The notes below the pieces were generated by a model that ran no database searches, was not told the DNA's origin, and saw only the letters and a list, made by a program, of their open reading frames with translations. A stretch of 64,000 bases of DNA, taken from contig JAFKAC010000018.1 of assembly GCA_025766275.1 (NCBI GenBank), positions 310,001 through 374,000 on the forward strand, given 5' to 3'. This document shows positions 45,742 through 57,679 of this stretch, one piece after another (position 1 is the stretch's first letter; every line of letters begins with the position of its first letter). Source of the stretch: Lactarius indigo (Eukaryota > Basidiomycota > Agaricomycetes > Russulales > Russulaceae). A program made the position numbers and the translations under genes.

Positions 45742-47413
45742 CTACCATTCGTCAATTTCTCCTGGTGTCTTGGCGGTTCCCGGAAATCTATTCCAAACAC
45801 ATGCCCGTCCAGCAGTACCGCTTGTCCCCAGTGCGAGGGAACCTCGGTCTGCCCGGGGTACAAAGGTGCCAATAGGTGACTGTCTCACTGGAAACCCTCT
45901 ACTCATATGTACGTCGGATTCTTTGTGGACATAGTCCGACAGTCCACGGTACACTCGTGAAGCACCTATGGCCATAGTAATCACTGAAGAAAGGGGAAAA
46001 AAAAAATCAGCGAATTCGCGTGATTGTCTCGGGATGAGACACCAACTTTTAGGGAGTTGAAACATCTATGATATCTGATCCATCAGTCCTTATTCGCAAT
46101 ATATCCTTCATGACGTACGAGGTTCATAGGATCTGTGAAAATACTCTTTTGGTGAATACGTGATCTCGTCGTGTGAAATAAATCCACTGCATACCATTCA
46201 GGTTCAACAGAATGAATACCTGGGGAGCTCGTATCAGTCACCTGGGTCATATCGATTTTTGAAAAACGTACTACGACGGGTGCCTCTGCTACAGCGACAA
46301 TTATTATCCACGCCAAGCCCTGTCGTCATGGTCAGCCTAGAAGATCATCACCGCGCATACTGTAGTTTCCGAGATGAGAAAATACTGACCTGAGTATACA
46401 GGAGCCACCAGATCCCGCCTTTCTGACGGGCATTTTCCCAGCGCAAGAGCCCATGTGAGCATGAGTGCAAGAAGCACCAATTCAGTGGCGAAAGAGACAA
46501 GAATGTTGGTTCTGGTTTCGAGTGTATTCGTGATTCTGCAAAAGGTTCCGCCCGGGCTTTCGGTCCAATTTCCACGAACAATAACTGTAACTGATCGCGC
46601 GATCCCGGGTCGCATGTTTGAAATATCCAGAAAGCCAAATGAAGAAACGAACATACTACGAATGAGGGCACCAGCATCGGCGAGCCAGGCAGCGGCAGCG
46701 ATTGATATGGCGATCTTGTTTAGCCCCCATATCGCTGCACTGAGAGCGCTGTATCAGTAAGGTGAAGAGAGGAGATAGAAAGTCGGGTCTCTACATGCGT
46801 AGCACGACTAGGGCATCGGCACAAGCTAACGAGAGATATGAAAATAACTAGTATATGGCCCCAATATTAGCATGTAGTCAAGGAAATGGCCTATGATCAT
46901 CTCACGAAGACAAAGGTGACTTGGGCCTGGGTAGAATTTCAGTCTCGTAATTTGGCTCAGCACGACGAGAAGCCATTGTACCTGGCAGTTGATCCGGTTT
47001 ACTGAGTCAAGTCCCACAAGTACAGTAATGACGCAGAACAGAGGGAACCACCGGGCCCCCAAATAAAGCTGTATGTGCCAGATTGAGTTGATCGTCTCGC
47101 ATTCCTGCCTGGGCGGCACGCAACGTACCAAAAACGATGAGCGAAAGTTTCGCTTGCCAGTGAAGACAGAAAATTCGAATCCGATGTTCACGACAAACTC
47201 CCAGCTTGTATAGTAAGGAGAAAGTTAATAATTTTCGTTAGACGAGACTAGGGGCGGCGAGAACAATAGTGCTCACAAGAGAACTCCCCATATGATGTGG
47301 GAAAGCCTGAGGAGGGCGACTGTAATGCAAATGTAAATAGTTAAAAATGTTAGAAGCACGACTGACGAACAATAGTCTGCGGTGACAACAGCAGGACTTT
47401 TCCAGTCAGTCAT
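45742..47413 (-). pseudogene. Membrane-protein gene copy 8, inverted arm, frameshifted
   Basis: Exons on the minus strand: 47413-47371, 47319-47277, 47204-47129, 47068-46982, 46926-46906, 46847-46795, 46739-46657, 46590-46390, 46319-46272, 46219-46195, 46132-46119, 46065-46047, 45983-45742. All splice sites are GT-AG. Exon 8 has four extra codons (WTESPGGTFC), shared with copy 9, but also one extra base near 46,455 (LMLTWALAL in place of LMLTGLLRW). That shifts the frame, so the protein would end early. A second frame change occurs near the C-terminus. Up to the first shift the protein is well preserved, including INCQ and FCRITNT. The leader at about 47,497-47,556 has TATATATATTG. If the extra base were a sequencing error, the gene would encode most of the protein. 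Confidence 0.8.
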
Positions 47414-48960
47414 GTTAAGGGGGAAACAGGACCGGCGCGACGATATGAAGGTTCAGATAGGGCAGACCAAAGGAGATCTGGGGTTGCATGATGTGGTTTC
47501 AATATATATAAAGCAAATCTATAAAAACAGAAATGTCAGCGCTCAGCAAGGTGCACAGGCTCCGAGTTGGAGCTCGGTCTACTTCCATTTATCTGCCATT
47601 GCCAAACTTCAGTACCTTAAGGCTCTTCATTAAGAGCTTCCGAATTCTTCTACACTTTCGTCCTAGCCTTCGCCACATGATGACATCAAGATCAGGAAAA
47701 GGGCGCATCTGATTACGAGCATCTTACATACCGTAACATTTGATCCACAACCCCACTAGAGTCGCTCAGCTGCAGTACTCGATGAGTCCTCCAACCCAAG
47801 CCTCAGCCGCTTCCTCTCAACTGCCGACTTGACCCTCTATGACAGTATTGTAGAACGTTTTTGTGAAAAACTCGGAAGTAAATTTACAGGTAATTGATTA
47901 CAGTGATTGGCAAGGCGATTGGTAAGGCCTGTCAGTGTGGGTCTGTTAGGCGCAACCCTGCGGGGATATGGCCCTCGGCCGACTACCACCACCTCACAAT
48001 CAGCAATCGATTGTTGATCCGGCATCACCCTCAACACTTTCACTGCTCCATGTCATGATCCCGCGGCGTTGATAGCTTGGTGGCCCCTCCTCGTTTCTTG
48101 CCGTGTACTGGCACTTGGCCTACGTCTCAAACATGCCACGCCGCAGGATACGGTGTGTACCCTCGTGACTAGTATGTCCATTCGCCTCATGTCAACTTTT
48201 CAGGCCCCTCCCCCTCCTGCATATATGCTCCTTTCATGTCTGCCTTTATTCGGGCCATCATCATCTATCTTTTTGTTCCACATGGCCCACTCCACTGGGC
48301 GGTCGTTATCACCACGCTAGTCACCACGCCGCACTTCGACCGGGTTCCCGGCGCCGAAGCCACGATTTATTCTCATGTATGTTCCTTTTCTTTTCTTTTC
48401 TTTTCTTTTCTAGTGTATTCCTCCTTTTCCTCTCGCCCTCGTCCCCGAACGATTCAATCACTTTGGCCTTCGCCTTCACTAGGCCTCACTCGCGACAGCC
48501 CTCTATCTTCCTGATTTGCTCTTGGATTTGCTACCTCTTATTTTGTCACCCCGCCTTCGCGTTCCGCTCCGATCCCTGTTCCATTCTCCTCGCGTTCCAT
48601 TTCTCCGTGTGCACAACCCGCCTCTTGTTGAATGTATCTGCGCGTCGCCTACGCTTCTCCCTTGATCCCAGGGCGAGACAGGTTTGATCAATGATGCCCC
48701 CAGCACTACATTCGCAGGGCTGCCATCAATGGGCCCAAGAATTACCAGTCAGACCTGGTCTCTTTCTGCAAGTCGGCTCCTGATCGTGGCCTGATCGGTT
48801 TCGATTTCGGCCGAACACCAGTCATTTGCTCGCTATCCCCCGATCCTTACCTTCACGGCTTCGCTCTTATTTTCCTTTCCCTTCCTCACATGCCTTCATA
48901 TCGTGCTCCTCCCCCTACACGTTTTCTAAAAATCTGCTCCGCCTGTCGAATTCATTGATC
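47414..48960 (-). repeat. Inverted leader and blocks I, H, G, F (copy 8 side)
   Basis: Reverse complements of the blocks preceding forward copies: I about 47,560-47,900, H about 48,060-48,170 (tggcacttggcctacgtctca), G about 48,180-48,480 with a ttttc repeat (48,381-48,412), F about 48,620-48,960 (ctgctccgcctgtcgaattc). No gene. Confidence 0.55.
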
Positions 48961-49039
48961 CAAGTCAGCAGATTCCATCGCTCATATCATCGTCATAAAT
49001 TCGGTCCCAAACCAACCTTTGTCACACATACCATATGCA

Positions 49040-49720
49040 TCGTGCCTCTTAGCGAGCAGTTCGTCTATTTCTGGACGTGGTCAATCAAACAGTAATATCG
49101 GACAAGATCCTCTGCGGTCAAGTAGCAACTTGTGCCCCCCGACACGAGGAAAGGTTTAGGACGGCCCTCGCACAGGTGCTGTCATACACTCTATACGATA
49201 TCTGGCGTCGCTCAGGAGGCTATGCGCCCATATTATAGTCTGCGCAGAACCATCGGTCAGAGAGTGGAGCTGAAAGTGATTCGAGATCTCAGGCCCATCT
49301 TCCAGGTTCCATATTATGTGTTGAGGTCGCCTCTACGCGTAGGGACACTGCCCGAATCAACCTGAGCTGCCTTGGGTTCAGGGAGGTATGAAGCCGCGCT
49401 ATCGTTCGTGCGGGCCTCCGCACTGTGCGTGACGTTGTATAGTAGTCCGCTTGGGTTGAGGACCGTCGATCCAAAGTTGCTGAAGGCGCACGATTGTGCG
49501 AGGCACTCGGGAACACGGAGAAGGTGATAGACTGAGCTATAAATGGTTCTGAGGCCCTGGGAGAATGGCACTGAGATTGACTGGGTTCGAAAGTAGATAA
49601 AGGAAGCGTTTACACACGAGAGAAGAGAAAAACAGACTAGGGAGCGACCTTGCAAGGTCGCAAAGTCAAGACAAAGGTAATACTGTAGCCCGAATCGGCC
49701 GATTCGCGGGAAAGTTGAGG
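49040..49720 (+). repeat. Block J, copy 1 (inverted arm only)
   Basis: About 650 bp duplicated at 54,500-55,150 but not seen in the forward array. Shared words include gaaccatcggtcagag/gaaccatgggtcaaag, aaagtgattcgagatctc and ttgggttcagggaggt. One frame gives a peptide like QEAMRPYYSLRRTIG, reminiscent of the ExxR helix of cytochrome P450s, but no other P450 motif is present. The origin is unknown. Confidence 0.4.
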
Positions 49721-49739
49721 GCCGCTCGGCGCGGAAAGG

Positions 49740-50107
49740 CTCATAAGTTACTCCCCATCTCTCCCATGTACCTTCCCATTCTACTTATACTTGCCGTTCC
49801 AGAACCAGGAGATGAATTCTTCTCCCGCAGATAAAATTCACCATTTCTCTAGCACCTTCCTCTAGTACTGCTGCCGTGCTGTTAGGTTCGTTCGTTTATC
49901 TCGGTGCGATCTACGCTAATCAGTGCCAATTAAGGACACTTGAGCTCTCTTCGCAAGACTCTTATCAATCGGTCCTAGCACTGCCGCCTTCAAATTTTGG
50001 TCTCGTCCAGCGGTCTTTGTTGACTCCTGCTCCTCTCACCCCCAAGTTCTAATGCTGGTCGTTACACTCCATCTTGCGACTGTTGCCTTGGCACTTCTCT
50101 CATTTTT

Positions 50108-50146
<39 letters not shown>

Positions 50147-50630
50147 ATTCTTCCCGATAATCTGGTCTCTTCTGCGGAATCTGCTCTGCCTGTCAACTCA
50201 TACGCATCTACGGCAACCCACGCAAGAACGACATATCGGTACATCCGCCCACCTAAGATGCGGCGTCCCACTGGATGGGCCTCCTCATCTGCACATATGC
50301 ACGTAATGCGCCGGGCCAATGGCGGAGCTTGGGGAAATCACACCAACAACTCTCGAAAGCAAACCCTCGGGCGTTTGCAGGTGTGACAAGTCTGTACATG
50401 CCATTATATGGTACGTACTACTACGCGACCAAACAGCGATGTCTTCCATTACCCGCCATCCCCGATATGACGTCTAGGGTTGGCCTGCGGATTGTACGCA
50501 TTTGGCCGATAGAAGGCTCTATCCTGCTCATATCTCTGGGCGCCTCAGATTGGACACTCTCGGTCTTTCCAGTGTCACCTGCCGTATATTAGTTGGATCA
50601 ACATGATTTCGTATGACTCATTTAACAACA
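49740..50630 (-). repeat. Inverted blocks C-edge, B and A (copy 9 side)
   Basis: B (about 49,890-50,200) contains a (CT)n microsatellite at about 50,112-50,141. A (50,200-50,610) has gcaggtgtgacaagtctgta. Order and orientation mirror the forward units. Confidence 0.55.
50112..50141 (+). repeat. (CT)n microsatellite
   Basis: About 15 uninterrupted CT dinucleotides inside inverted block B. The equivalent position near 44,640 has an imperfect CCCT tract. Confidence 0.9.
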
Positions 50631-51169
50631 GTCAGAGATAATTGGTGGACTCTCTGGGCGACGGCGTAGACACAGATAAACAGATGCACTGAGGGCTTAG
50701 ATCGATGTGGGAACGAGGTCGTGTCTGTTGCATATTTGCATATCGGAGTATTTATCCACATATTGAATGAAGAGTGAATTGGCCCGGTAACACGAAATTC
50801 CCGTTGAGGCAGAGGTGACGGTTCATGCGTGCTTAGCTTGGGAGGGCCTTTACACCAAGGTAAACGGGAAATCTCCTTCGAGTTTTTCTGGGGGAGGTTG
50901 GGAGGTATGTGGTGCGAATCACTGCAAACGGACCATCAAGTTCAAAAGTTGTTGTGACCTCAGGGACGAGAAAGGGCCTCATTGTTCGCGCTCTCGAACT
51001 TGAATTCATAAAATATGTGCAGGATACATTAGAACAAAAACATTACACGCATCTGACATCCACACCTATCATATTTGAGGTCGAGAGCTTTTCCGATTCC
51101 TGCAAAGCTAAAGGGAATACGTCTCATTTTCAGGGTATTATGTGCAACGATACGTCGCCTTAGTCTCAC
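50631..51169 (-). repeat. Inverted 3' flank of copy 9
   Basis: Reverse complement of the membrane-gene 3' flank, closely matching 45,161-45,741. Confidence 0.5.
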
Positions 51170-52844
51170 CTACGCTACTCGATTTTCCCCATCATTTGTC
51201 AATTTCTCCTGGTGTCTTGGCGGTTCCGGAATATCCAATTCAAACATATGCCCGTCCAGTGTACCACCGCATGTCCCCACTGCGAGGGAACCTTGGCCTG
51301 CCTGGGGTACAAAGTTGCCAATTGGCGGCTGTCTCACTGGAAGCCCTCTACTCATATGTACGTTGGATTCTTTGTGGACATAGTCCGACAGTCCACGGTA
51401 CACTCGTGAAGCACCTATGGCCATAGTGATCGCTGAAGAAAGGAAAAACAATCAGCGAATTCGCATAATTCTCTCGGGCCGAGACACCAACTTTTAGGGA
51501 GTTGAAACATCTATGATATCGGGTCCGTCAGTCCCTTGTTATCAATATTTCCTTCATGACGTACGAGGTTCATTGGATCTGTGAAAATGCTCTTTGGTGA
51601 ATACGTGATCTCGTCGTATGAAAGAAATGCACTACGCACTATTCAGGTTCAACAGAATGGAAACCTTTGGAGCTCGTGTCAACCGCCTGGGTCATGTCCA
51701 TTTTTGGAAAACATACTACGATGGGTACCTCGGCTACAGCGACAATTATTATCCAAGCCAAGCCCTGTCGTCATGATCAGCCTAGAAGATCATTGCGGCG
51801 CGTACTGTAGTATCCGAGATGGGAACATACTGACCTGAGTATACAGGAGCCACCAGATGCCGCCTTTCTGACGGGCATTTTCCCAGCGCAAGAGCCCCGT
51901 GAGCATGAGCACAAGAAGCACCAATTCAGCGACGAACGAGACAAGAAAGTTGGCTCTGGTTTTCAGGTGTATTCGTGACTCTGCAAAAGTCTCCACCCAA
52001 GCTTTCGCTCCAAGCTCCACGAACAATGATTATAACTGATCGCGCGATCCCGTGTTGCATGTTTGAAATATGTGGAAGGCCAAATGAAGAACAAACATAC
52101 TGCGAATGAGGGTACCAGCATCTGCAAGCCACGCAGCGGCAGCAATCGATGTGGCGATCTTGTTTTGCCTCCATATCGCTGCACTGAGATTGCTGTATCA
52201 GCGAGGTTCAAAGAGGAGATAGAAATTGGGTCTCTACATGCGCAGCACGACCAGGGCATCGGCACAAGCTAACGAGAGATATGAAAACAACTAGTACATG
52301 TCCCCCGTATTAGCATGTAATCAATGGAATGGCCTATGATCATCTCACGAAGGCAAAGATGACTTGGGCCTGGGTAGAAGCTTCAGTCTCGCGATCTGGC
52401 TCAACATGACGAGAAGCCAAGGATACCTGGCAGTTGACCCGCTTCACTGGGTCGAGTCCCACGAGAATAGTAATGACGCAGAGAAAAGGGAACCACCGGA
52501 CACCCAAATAAAGCTGTATGTACCAGCTTGAGTTAATCATCTCGCATTCCTGTCTGGGCGGCACGCAACGTACCAAAAACGACTAAGCGAAACTTTCGCT
52601 TGCCAGTGAAGACAGAATATTCGAATCCGATGTTCACGACAAACTCCCAGCTTGTATGAGAAGAAATTTAATAATCTGATTTTACGAGGCCGAGGATGAC
52701 TGCTCACAGGAGAACTCCCCATAGGGCGTAGTAAAGCTTGAGGATGGCGACTGTAATGCAAACGTAAATAGTTAGAAATGTTGGAAGCAAGACTGGCGAA
52801 CAATATTCTGCAGTGACGACAGCAGGACTTTTCCAGTCAGTCAT
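51170..52844 (-). pseudogene. Membrane-protein gene copy 9, inverted arm, two frameshifts
   Basis: The ATG is at 52,844. Exon 1 is 52,844-52,802 and the same 13-exon order can be followed to the last exon, which ends at 51,170. Exon 3 has one extra base (TTTCGCTTAGTCG where siblings read TTTCGCTCATCG). Exon 8 has one extra A in the ACCTGAAAACC stretch, so the frame meets a stop soon after. Loop cysteines (VNCQ, FCRVT) and ASRVYRGLSDYV are still readable in pieces. Exon 8 carries the same four-codon insertion as copy 8, so copies 8 and 9 are closest relatives. The leader at about 52,927-52,985 has TATATATATTG. Confidence 0.8.
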
Positions 52845-54480
52845 ATTATGGGGGAAACAGGGCTGGTGCGACGATGTGAGAGTCAGACGGGGCGGTCCAA
52901 AGTAGATCCGGGTATGCATGAAGTGATCTCAATATATATAAAGCCCTATGAAAAACAAAAATGTCAGTACACAGCCCTGAGCAAGGTGCACTGGCACGCG
53001 GCCCTTCCCCCCCTCCATTCAGTTGACAAGTGCCACACGTCAGTGTCTTCGTGAAGAGCTTCCGAGGTTTGCTACACTTTCGCCACTTGATGACATCAAG
53101 ATCAAGAGAAGGGGGCATCTGATTACTAGCGTGACTATTTGATCTACAACCTTACTAGAGTTAGTGCAAACGAAGTCGCAAACACGCTCGGCGGCAGCTC
53201 GGCGGCTGGGCCAACAACCACGCAATGGACTGAGTCCTCCAACTCCAGCCCCAGTCTCTTTCTCTGGTTGTAATGCAAATGCTGGACTCGACCGTCTATG
53301 ACGATATTGTAGTAAGTTTTTGTGAAAATTCGGAAGTGACTTTACAGTAAAACTGTGGGTGATTACGTGATCGGCAAGGCGGTTGGTGAGGTCGGTGAGG
53401 ACTCCGCGGCGGGGATATAGGCCTCGGGCATTTATTGATCCGCCATCGCTCTCAACATTTTCATTGTTCTATGCCGTTATCCCACAACCTTGATAGCTTG
53501 GTGGCCCCTCCTTGTTACTTGTCGTGCACTGGCACTTGGATTACGTCTCAAACATACAACGCCGCAGGATAGTACCGTGACGGTGCTTATACTCGTGATT
53601 AGTATATCTATCTCACGTCAACTTCTCCGACTCCTCGTTGATCTATCCTACACATATGCGTCATACATGTCCATCTTTATTTGGCCCATCGTCATCATCT
53701 ATCTTTTTCACACAGCGTACTCCACTAGGCGATGGCCATCACCACACCATCACCACGCCGCACTTCTACCGGGCGGAGCAACGTATTATGTTTCTTTTTC
53801 TTCTCTTTTCTACCGTGTTCGTTTTTGCCTGCCACCCTAGTCCCCGACAGAATCAATAATTTTGGCCTTTGTTCTCACTTGGCCTCACTCGCGACTCCCT
53901 CCGTCTTCCCGATCGCTACGTGATATTTTGTCACTCTGCCTTCGCGTTCCGCCCCCGTCCACGTTCCGTTCCCCTCGCATTTCATTTCGTTCGCCCATAC
54001 CACTCCTACTCACTCCTTTCATCCTTCTCCATGTCGTTTTGATCATAAGTACCGGGTTTCTCCATTTGCGCACACCGCCTCTTTCTTGCTGAACGTATCT
54101 GCGCGTCACCTACGCCTTCTCACTTGATCCCAGGGTGAGCCAGATTTGATCAATGATACCCCTAGCACTATATTTGCAGGACTACCATCAATGGGCCCAA
54201 GCACCGCCGTCAGACCTGGTTCCCCATTGTCGGCTACCTGATCGAGGCCTGATCGGTTTCGGTTTTAACCGAACACCGGTCGTTTACTCGCTATCCCCCA
54301 GTCCTCGCCTTCACAGCTTCTCTCTTATTTTCCTTTCCCTTCTTCACATGCCTTCATACCTTCCCCTGCCCCCCCCCCCCCCTCCCCCTACACGTTTTCT
54401 AAAAACAAACCGCTCCGCGTGTCGGACTCATTGGTCCATGTCCGCACATTCCATTCCATCTCTCATATCGTTATCATAAA
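52845..54480 (-). repeat. Inverted leader and blocks I, H, G, F (copy 9 side)
   Basis: I about 52,990-53,420, H about 53,500-53,600, G about 53,640-53,860, F about 54,080-54,440. F contains a C-tract near 54,367-54,382. The arrangement equals 47.4-48.96 kb. Confidence 0.55.
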
Positions 54481-54499
54481 TCCGATCCCAAACAAATTT

Positions 54500-55150
54500 T
54501 TGTTATACCACGTGCATTGTGCCCTCTTAACGAGTAGTTCATACATCCTACAAAATCTGGAAGTGGTCAAACTAGTAATATTAGACAAGATCCTCCGCGA
54601 ACAAGTAGCGACCTGTGATTCCCGACGCGAAGGGAGGTTTGAACGTTCGAATGTTCAAGACGGCCCTCGTGCAGGTACTGTCATACACTCTGCACGATAT
54701 CTGGTGTCGGTATGTGCTAAGGAGGCCCTGCGTCCATATCATAGTCTACACAGAACCATGGGTCAAAGAATCGGGTTGAAAGTGATTCGAGATCTCTGTC
54801 CTATCGTCTAGGCCCTATATTTTGTGTTGAGGTCGCCTCTGCGCGCAGGAGCACTGCGCAAACAACCCGAGCTTCCTTGGGTTCAGGGAGGTGGTGCCGC
54901 ACTATCTGTCGTGCAGGCCTCCGCACGGCGCCTAACGTTGAATACAGGTCCGCTTGGGCTGAGGACGCATCCCTCCAAGGTTGCTAAAGGCGCGCGATCG
55001 TACGAGACACTCGGGAATATGAAGATGGGGACACACTGAACTAGAAAGGGCTCTGATGCCCTGGAAGGACTAGGAAGTGACCGAGCGATGTCGCAAAGCC
55101 ATGGCGAAGGTAATACTGTAGCCCGAATCGGCCGAATCGCAGGAAAATGT
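54500..55150 (+). repeat. Block J, copy 2
   Basis: Near-duplicate of 49,040-49,720 (see there). One frame reads KEALRPYHSLHRTMG. Surrounding frames are closed. Confidence 0.4.
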
Positions 55151-55640
55151 GGGCCGCCCGGTTCGGAAGGCTCGTATTTATTTCGTGCTGTGCTGCATGC
55201 TGCACGCCTCGATGCGGCGAGTTGGGATCATGTCGGGTAGAGTGGTAGTACAATATACGTACTTGCGTGTATTTGAATCTTCACCGGTGCTACCGTAAGG
55301 CTGGTTTTAGAAATGCCAGCATACTCCCCCAAGATCTCACCTCGAGCCCCCTGCCCTCAAATTTCCTACACCCCTCCTAACTCAATCGCTCTCGCCGTCT
55401 CTGTTTCATCTAGTGCGCATAGTTCAATCCATCGCTCCCTCAGGCCTTGCCTCAGGCTCTTCCTCTCGCTTACTAAGGATTACGTCATCGCCACCTCCCT
55501 CGTTACTAGGTCGCTCAATTGCTGACGTGACCCTGTTCGTATCACCCTTGCCGTCTGCCCCTCGTATTGACGCTTTTTCGCATTGTCCTCGTTATCTGCA
55601 CCTTTTGTATTCCTAGCATGCACTCTACCGTACATTCGCC
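55151..55640 (-). repeat. Inverted block C at the right end of the array
   Basis: Reverse complement of block C (gacgtgaccctgttcgtatca, gctcttcctctcgct). The array ends at about 55,640, where hAT DNA begins. Confidence 0.5.
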
Positions 55641-55894
55641 ACCACACTGCCACCTTTTACTGGTGCATGGGCCTGGGTGTGATCCTAGTTAGTGGTTTGC
55701 GGGCCTGGCTCTTAGGCCGGAAGCTGGCCCAAAACGGACGTTGGAAGACAGGCCAAGACTGAGCCCCGAGAGTGTCTTGGTAAGGCTTATGTCCCGGGCT
55801 TCGATTTTTCCTTGTGTCTCCCATGGGCCCAAGTCCCCGTCTTTACTTTCCAGAGCCACAAGGCTTAGGCCTACATATTTTTGACTCCTGATTC
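55641..55894 (+). mobile_element. hAT element left terminus and subterminal region
   Basis: The terminus tagtggtttgcgggcc (about 55,693) and GGCC-rich subterminal DNA match the reverse complement of the element end at 913-1065. A target-site duplication cannot be checked because the other end is not recognisable. Confidence 0.55.
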
Positions 55895-56055
55895 ACAGTG
55901 TTTCCACTTCCCAACATGATTCCCACTTCCTGATGTGATCACCACTTCCTGAGTCCCAGTGCAATCCCCACTTCCCAACATGATCTCCACTTTCCAACGT
56001 GATTCCCATTTCCCAACATGATCTCCACTTCCCGACACGATTCCCACTTCCCCTG
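55895..56055 (+). repeat. Tandem minisatellite in hAT subterminal DNA
   Basis: About nine imperfect copies of an 18-21 bp unit close to ttcccacttcccaacatga. Subterminal tandem repeats of this sort can be transposase binding arrays; that role is inference. Confidence 0.75.
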
Positions 56056-56142
56056 TTTCGTGAGTTGATTTACCAGACAATTTGTGCATTGTAGTATTTA
56101 CTCATAAATATGGAGTTTTTCTCCACATAGAGAATTGTAGCA

Positions 56143-57679
56143 ATGTCTCCTTGTCAACCCACACAGATGATAATTCCCACTGCCAAGCTGAGTGCCAATA
56201 ATGCAGGTGACTTGGAACTGACATTTCATTGCCAGGCCATTGCATTAGCCTCTGTGACATTGACAGCCCCCCAGCCAATTAGGACACCAGCTGGATCCTC
56301 TCCCCTACCTGGAGTCCTTGCCACCCCCACCAACAGATACAGAAGACCCTTTGTCACCAGCTCTGAGTCCTCGCTTGTCACAGGCTCACACCTCCTCAAA
56401 ACGTTTTTCTGATGCCCTCAAGAGCCGCAAAAGTATTATCACTGTCTCTTCCACCGCCTCCAATGATGCCCCCGACGCCGCACCAATGCCCCCAAAGCTC
56501 AAGAGGCTGAAAATGTCTGTGTCACAAGGTGATCAGGAGGTTCACATAGATGTCTCCATCATCGACATTGATGATATCGAAGACCCAGAAGATGAGCAAC
56601 TGAACAAGTCGCATCCCACTGCTGACATTGGGTACTTCTTTACAGCTCTCCCTTGTCTCCCAGGTCAAGCTAAACAATGCATGAGGTGTAACCATTGTGC
56701 GTAAGTCATTCTCTCTCTGTTTTAATAGTTCTTACAGTGTAACACAGTCAAGGGATTGGGTGTGCTAAGGTAGAAAAAATCATCATCAGTGAGCACTTGA
56801 CACTTCGGTGTCACCTAGCTTCTCTTCACTTGGTACGTTCTATATCTTCCCTTGAACTCACATTTTAATTTTTGACTTCTAGCATTGGTACAGAATATGG
56901 TGCAAAACCAACCACTTCAACTCAATGCTACCGGAAGACACCAAGCAGCACAGGGAAGCTGCTCTGGATACCAGCCTCCAGACTCAACAGACGACCCTTT
57001 CTGCCCACTTTAACCCTCGTGAACCAGACCTGACCCCATACAGTGACCACATGTTTGAGGCTGCTGCCATTTCATGGCTTGTCCAGTCTAATCAGGTATG
57101 TTATTTTACTAACTTCTTCTGCCATTCTGACCCTCGGTGTTCAGCCAATTCAAGCCTTCAAGAATCCTGCCTTCAAGAAGATGATGGACACCACATCCCA
57201 AGCAACTCATGGCATCACCCTACCAGCTCCCAAAAAAACGTGCGGATGCATCATTCATATGTTCAAGCAACAAATGTTCTTGTTAAAGAAGTGTCTTAAT
57301 GTACGTGTCCCTACTTGTCAACTATCTTCTTACTGACTTGAAATAATAGGGCCCCACTGTTACCGGGGAAATTAGCCTGACTTGCGACGCATGGCAGGCA
57401 GGTAACACTGACACATATTTTGCTGTCACAGGTCATTGGATCAAAGAATGCACTCCTGGTGAATGGACCCTTGAGCATGTGTTGCTTGGTTTCACACAGA
57501 TGAACTGTGGCCACAGCGGAACTTGGCTTGGGCAGGTCCTGTATAAGATCTGCAATCAGCTTGATATCATTCACAAGGTAAGTTCTCGATTTTTTGGCTC
57601 GGTGCTTGTTTGCGTACTCATGTTTCATATACAGGTTGGCCATGTTACATGCGACAATGCCAGCAACACAGCCAATGGA
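56143..57679 (+). pseudogene. hAT-family transposase, 3'-truncated
   Basis: A cut-and-paste transposase with a BED-type zinc finger. Readable exons: up to 56,700 (N-terminal start uncertain, 56,143 or in the frame entering near 56,318), 56,894-57,095, 57,145-57,300, 57,350-57,577 and from 57,635. The finger spans the first splice junction (CMRCNHC then CKTNHF). The catalytic core reads TCDAWQAGNTDTYFAVTGHW, then LLGF, then VTCDNASNTANG, the usual hAT order around the first acidic residues. After DNASNTANG a TAG follows and the rest of the catalytic and dimerisation domain is missing, replaced by other repeat DNA. It is therefore inactive. Confidence 0.8.

Noticed and set aside
48381..48412. 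TTTTC repeat as a possible promoter or telomere-like tract
   Set aside because: It is a simple pentanucleotide repeat within inverted block G, matching the aaaag tracts of the forward copies.
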